Part shown: in pieces, positions 60,726 through 64,000 of the stretch
Numbering within the stretch: position 1 is the stretch's first letter
How the letters are laid out: each line of letters starts with the position of its first letter
NCBI RefSeq assembly: GCF_039525035.1
Contig: NZ_BAAAHE010000040.1
Span: 1 to 64,000 of the forward strand
Direction: 5' to 3'
From: Sporichthya brevicatena
Lineage (GTDB): Bacteria; Actinomycetota; Actinomycetes; Sporichthyales; Sporichthyaceae
DNA length: 64,000 nt
The notes under the pieces: model-generated
Databases searched by the model: none
What the model was told of the DNA's origin: nothing
Seen by the model: only the letters and a program-made list of their open reading frames with translations
Program-made: the position numbers and the translations under genes

Positions 60726-63229
60726 GCGGCGCGCTCGACGACCTGGCACCACTCCTCCGCGAGCGCGGCGGCGTCGACGTCGTTGTCGGCCTCCGCCCAC
60801 AGGTGGGTGGTCGCCTCCGACGGGTCCGGCAGCACCATGACCCAGCTGCCGTCGCGCTGCACGACGCGGACGCCGTCGGTGGTGTCGATCGTGCGGTGGC
60901 CGGCGGCCTCGACGACCGCGCGCATGACCTTGCCCTTGAGCGCCCAGGGGGTCGGCAGCACGCGGTACTCGACGTGGGCGCGCGGGATCCGGGCGTCGAT
61001 CTGGCTCAGCGTCAGCTGGGTGCGGGCGATCAGGCCGACCAGGCGGACGAACGCGGCCGTCCCGTCGACGGCATTGCCGACCTCGGGGATGACGAAGCCG
61101 CCGCGGCCGTCGCCGCCGAGGATCAGCCGCGGGTCGGTGACCGCGCGGGCCAGGTCGTCCGAGGACGTCGCGGTCCAGGCGATCTCGACGCCGTGGAAGC
61201 CGGCGACTTTCTCCGCGACGCGGGTGGTCGTGACGGGCAGGGCGATGCGTCCGCCCCGGCGCTCGGCCGCGATCAGGTCCATGACGACGAGCAGTGCGCG
61301 GTCGTCGGCGACCGCGACGCCGCGCTCGTCGACGAGGGAGATGCGCTCCCCCAGCGGGTCGAAGTAGACGCCGAAGGCAGCCTTCGAGGAGGCGACGAGC
61401 TCGCCGAGGCGGGCGAGGGAACGCGCCTTGTCCTCCGGCGTCTGCGTCGGGCGGGCCTCGTCGATGCCCATGTTCACCGTGAGGACGTCGACGCCCAGCC
61501 CGCCGACCACGCGTGGCAGCAGCAGTCCGGCCGCGCCGTTGCCGGCGTCAACGACGACCTTCATGTCCGGGGTGTCGTCCCGGTGCGGGACGCCGGAGGT
61601 GTCGACGGTGGCCAGGACCTGCTTCACGTAGTGCTCGACGACGCGGCCGGGGAAGGTCAGGTCGCCGATCTCGCCCGGGAACGCGCGGCGGTACTCCTGC
61701 CGGGAGAAGACGCGTTCGACGCGACGACGGTGCGCGGCGGACAGGTCGGCGCCGGTCGCGTCGATGAACTGGATGTCGACGCTGTCCGGAATGCCGGGAG
61801 TTGTCCGGATCAGGACGCCGCCGGCGTGACCGCGGGTCGCCTCCAGCCGGGCGACCGGCGGCGGCTGCATCTCGAGGTCGCGGACGTTGATGGCCGCCGC
61901 CTGCAGGGCCGAGATGACGGACTGCTTGAGCGCCCGGGCGGCCCGGGAGCCGTCGCGAGCGGTGAGGACGGTGTCGCCCTTCTTCAACGTCGTCGCGTAG
62001 GAGCTCGCGAGGCGGACGGCGTGCTCGGGCGTGATCTCGACGTTGACGATGCCGGAGACGCCGCGCGGCCCGAACAGGGCGCGCTGGCCACGGGCCTCCC
62101 AGATGACGTTCTGGTTGACGACGGCGCCGGCGTCGATCGTCTTCGAGGGGTAGATCTTCACCCCGGCGGCGATGATCGCCTCCTCGCCGATCAGGCAGTG
62201 GTCGCCGATGACGACGCCCTGGTCGACCCGCGCCCCGCGCATCACGTCGGTGTTCTTGCCGACGACGCAGGCGCGCAGGTTCGTGCCGGGGCCGATGTAG
62301 ACGTTGTCGTGGATGACGGCGCGGTCGAGGAACGCGCCGCTCTTCACGACCACGTTGCTGCCGATCACGGTGAACTCGCGCAGGGTGGCGCCGGCCTCGA
62401 CCTTCGCGTAGTCGCCGATGAACAGCGGGGGGCGCAGTTCGACGCTCGGGTCGACCTCGGCGCCCTCGCAGATCCAGATGCCGGGGCGGATCTCGAACCC
62501 GTCCTGATCGGCGGTCTCGACGGCGTTGGAGAGCACGTCGGCCTGCACCTTCAGGTAGTTCTCGTGGGTGCCGACGTCCTCCCAGTACCCGTCGGCGACG
62601 TAGCCGTAGACGGGCAGCCCCTCCTTGAGCAGGAGCGGGAAGATGTCACCCGACCAGTCGGACGGCTCGCCGATCGGCACGTACTCGAAGACCGACGGTT
62701 CCATCACGTAGATGCCGGTGTTCACCGTGTCGGAGAAGACTTGGCCCCAGCTCGGCTTCTCGAGGAAGCGCTCCACGCGGCCGTTGTCGTCGAGGATCGT
62801 GATGCCGAAGTCGAGCGGGTTCGCGACGCGCGTCAGGCAGACGGTCACCATCGCCTCGCGCTCCCGGTGGAAGCGGATCACCTCGGAGAGGTCGACGTCG
62901 GTGAGGGCGTCGCCGGAGATGACGAGGAACGTGTCGTCGCGCAGCGCGTCCTCGGCGTTCTTGACGCTCCCGGCGGTGCCCATCGGCACCTCCTCGGTCG
63001 CGTACGTGATCGACATCCCGAGTTCCTCGCCGTCGCCGAAGTAGTTGCGCACCAGCGAGGCGAGGAACTGGACGGTGACGACGACGTCGGTGAAGCCGTG
63101 ATGCCGCAGGTGCCGCAGCACGTGCTCCATGACGGGGCGGTTGACGACGGGCAGCAGCGGCTTCGGCATGGAGGCCGTGATCGGGCGCAGGCGCGTGCCC
63201 TCTCCGCCGGCCATCACGACGGCCTTCAC
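60719..63229 (-). CDS. mannose-1-phosphate guanylyltransferase fused to left-handed beta-helix and phosphomannomutase-like domain
   Basis: 836 residues. The N-terminal nucleotidyltransferase (about 1-230) has the [21 protein letters not shown] loop and a DVGTHENY end. A beta-helix repeat region (about 245-370; hexapeptide [18 protein letters not shown]) follows, then a phosphomannomutase-like domain (about 380-836) with [14 protein letters not shown]. In place of the canonical DGDxDR metal loop it has [16 protein letters not shown], so mutase activity is doubtful. It probably makes GDP-mannose or a similar sugar nucleotide. This architecture is common in actinobacteria. The gene lies next to the CDP-alcohol transferase. 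Confidence 0.88.
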   Translation of the reverse strand: MKAVVMAGGEGTRLRPITASMPKPLLPVVNRPVMEHVLRHLRHHGFTDVVVTVQFLASLVRNYFGDGEELGMSITYATEEVPMGTAGSVKNAEDALRDDTFLVISGDALTDVDLSEVIRFHREREAMVTVCLTRVANPLDFGITILDDNGRVERFLEKPSWGQVFSDTVNTGIYVMEPSVFEYVPIGEPSDWSGDIFPLLLKEGLPVYGYVADGYWEDVGTHENYLKVQADVLSNAVETADQDGFEIRPGIWICEGAEVDPSVELRPPLFIGDYAKVEAGATLREFTVIGSNVVVKSGAFLDRAVIHDNVYIGPGTNLRACVVGKNTDVMRGARVDQGVVIGDHCLIGEEAIIAAGVKIYPSKTIDAGAVVNQNVIWEARGQRALFGPRGVSGIVNVEITPEHAVRLASSYATTLKKGDTVLTARDGSRAARALKQSVISALQAAAINVRDLEMQPPPVARLEATRGHAGGVLIRTTPGIPDSVDIQFIDATGADLSAAHRRRVERVFSRQEYRRAFPGEIGDLTFPGRVVEHYVKQVLATVDTSGVPHRDDTPDMKVVVDAGNGAAGLLLPRVVGGLGVDVLTVNMGIDEARPTQTPEDKARSLARLGELVASSKAAFGVYFDPLGERISLVDERGVAVADDRALLVVMDLIAAERRGGRIALPVTTTRVAEKVAGFHGVEIAWTATSSDDLARAVTDPRLILGGDGRGGFVIPEVGNAVDGTAAFVRLVGLIARTQLTLSQIDARIPRAHVEYRVLPTPWALKGKVMRAVVEAAGHRTIDTTDGVRVVQRDGSWVMVLPDPSEATTHLWAEADNDVDAAALAEEWCQVVERAAT

Positions 63230-63257
63230 TGCGTACCTCCCGTCCCGAGCCGGTCGG

Positions 63258-63863
63258 TCAGGCCCGGCGGTCCGCCTCGACCAGGTTCCGGACCTGGACG
63301 AGGTAGAGCACGCCGGCCCACCAGTACAGCCCGCTACCCCAGATAGCGAAAGCCCATCCGAGGACGTTCGCCACTGTCTGGACCGTCGTCATCTCGCCGG
63401 TCCCGTCCCCGAGGAGCAGGAACGGGAAGGCGTACAGCAGGTTGAAGGTCGCGGCCTTGCCCAGGTAGTGGACGGGGAGGGCCGGACCGTAGCCGAGGCG
63501 CCGCAGGGTCGGGACACACCCGAGCAGCACCAGGTCGCGCCCCACGAGGGCGAGCGTGAGCCAGAGCGGGACGATGTCGCGGACGGTGAGCCCGACCAGC
63601 GTGGCGAGGATGTAGAGCCGGTCCGCGGCGGGGTCGAGGAGCTGCCCGAGGCGGCTGGTCTGGTTCAGCCGGCGGGCGAGGTACCCGTCGGCCCAGTCCG
63701 TGAACCCGGAGAACATCAGGACCAGCAGCGCGAGGCCGTCGCGCTCGGGGCCCAGGATCAGCCAGAGGAACAGCGGGACGCCGGCCAGCCGCAGGAAGCT
63801 CAGCAGGTTGGGCAGCGTGAGGATCCGGTCCGGATGCGCTGTCGTCGTTCCCTCCCCGCTCAC
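63258..63863 (-). CDS. CDP-alcohol phosphatidyltransferase family protein
   Basis: 201-residue membrane enzyme with six hydrophobic segments. The family motif DxxDGxxARx8GxxxDxxxD is present as [12 protein letters not shown]...[12 protein letters not shown]. It transfers a phosphatidyl group from CDP-diacylglycerol to an alcohol such as glycerol phosphate or inositol. Its position upstream of the DUF881-garA block matches pgsA2 of mycobacteria, but the acceptor is uncertain. It starts at GTG 63863. The remaining 137 bases to the right edge contain no supportable gene. Confidence 0.88.
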   Translation of the reverse strand: MSGEGTTTAHPDRILTLPNLLSFLRLAGVPLFLWLILGPERDGLALLVLMFSGFTDWADGYLARRLNQTSRLGQLLDPAADRLYILATLVGLTVRDIVPLWLTLALVGRDLVLLGCVPTLRRLGYGPALPVHYLGKAATFNLLYAFPFLLLGDGTGEMTTVQTVANVLGWAFAIWGSGLYWWAGVLYLVQVRNLVEADRRA

Positions 63864-64000
63864 GCGCCGACCTTATAGATCGCCCCTCGGCGGCCCTGGG
63901 GAGAGGTTCGGGCGTGCCGCCCGCCCACAGGACGCGGTGGGGCCGGCGGCACGCCCGGCCTGGGTGGTACGAGCGATCGGATGGGCCCCCGCCTGCCGAC

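Overview
The window is typical high-GC actinomycete chromosome: nearly every gene uses G/C-ending codons, starts on GTG are frequent, and neighbours are often joined by 4-base GTGA/ATGA overlaps. Marker genes agree with this: RbpA, SigK/RskA, a mycothiol-type DinB family, a mycofactocin-type SDR, a deazaflavin-dependent nitroreductase, the Lnt/Ppm1 pair, and the cluster DUF881-Sbp-DUF881-gcvH-garA-merR-DUF151-merR that is also conserved in mycobacteria. No rRNA, tRNA, prophage or insertion sequence was seen. A lineage near Frankiales/Sporichthyaceae is possible but cannot be proved from this window.

Layout. 1-427: no gene, one LexA-like box. 428-6459: M24 peptidase, AsnC regulator, orphan PEP-mobile-domain protein, deazaflavin enzyme and a large secreted metalloprotease. 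6485-7753: an AbiEi/DUF559-type gene enclosed by imperfect direct repeats and outer hairpins. 7773-13087: a lysine-to-crotonyl-CoA module, kamA divergent from kdd-kamD-kamE-kal, with a palindromic operator between them and no kce gene. 13175-13503: a promoter, a folded transcript and a strong terminator, probably a non-coding RNA. 13614-15665: cysteine dioxygenase, rhodanese and TauE/SafE exporter operon. 15806-19343: lnt-ppm1, fxsA, and rbpA with a sigma-R-type promoter. 19550-25146: molybdate operon (regulator, secreted Moco-fold protein, modABC) ending in sppA.

25204-30939: MMPL transporter, DinB-like enzyme, SDR, SelO and a small protein. 31024-35748: regulators around a VOC protein and a UvrA-like ABC protein, resembling a drug or toxicant response locus. 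35786-38890: small membrane protein, Gly-rich secreted protein, Ltp-domain protein and an orphan antitoxin joined in frame to another reading frame. 38892-42955: assorted enzymes, including an ArsR-SRPBCC fusion with a long palindromic operator. 43064-47416: a single-chain assimilatory nitrate reductase fused to a CysJ-like NADPH reductase, whose linker carries five palindromes and a tandem repeat. 47424-52276: ScoA (alone), DUF3037, HipA-like kinase, acyltransferase and acetoacetyl-CoA synthetase. 52372-55252: lipoprotein, sigK, rskA. 55313-63863: the conserved GarA/GcvH/DUF881 block, a sugar nucleotidyltransferase fusion and a CDP-alcohol phosphatidyltransferase.

Two themes link distant parts. 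Molybdenum uptake (modABC) would supply the nitrate reductase. The acetoacetate expected from lysine breakdown could be activated by the acetoacetyl-CoA synthetase or the CoA-transferase subunit further along. Short in-frame tandem repeats (12 or 15 bases) and palindromes with an ATGWCAT or ATGACGTC core recur at several places and look like a genome-specific mutational habit.
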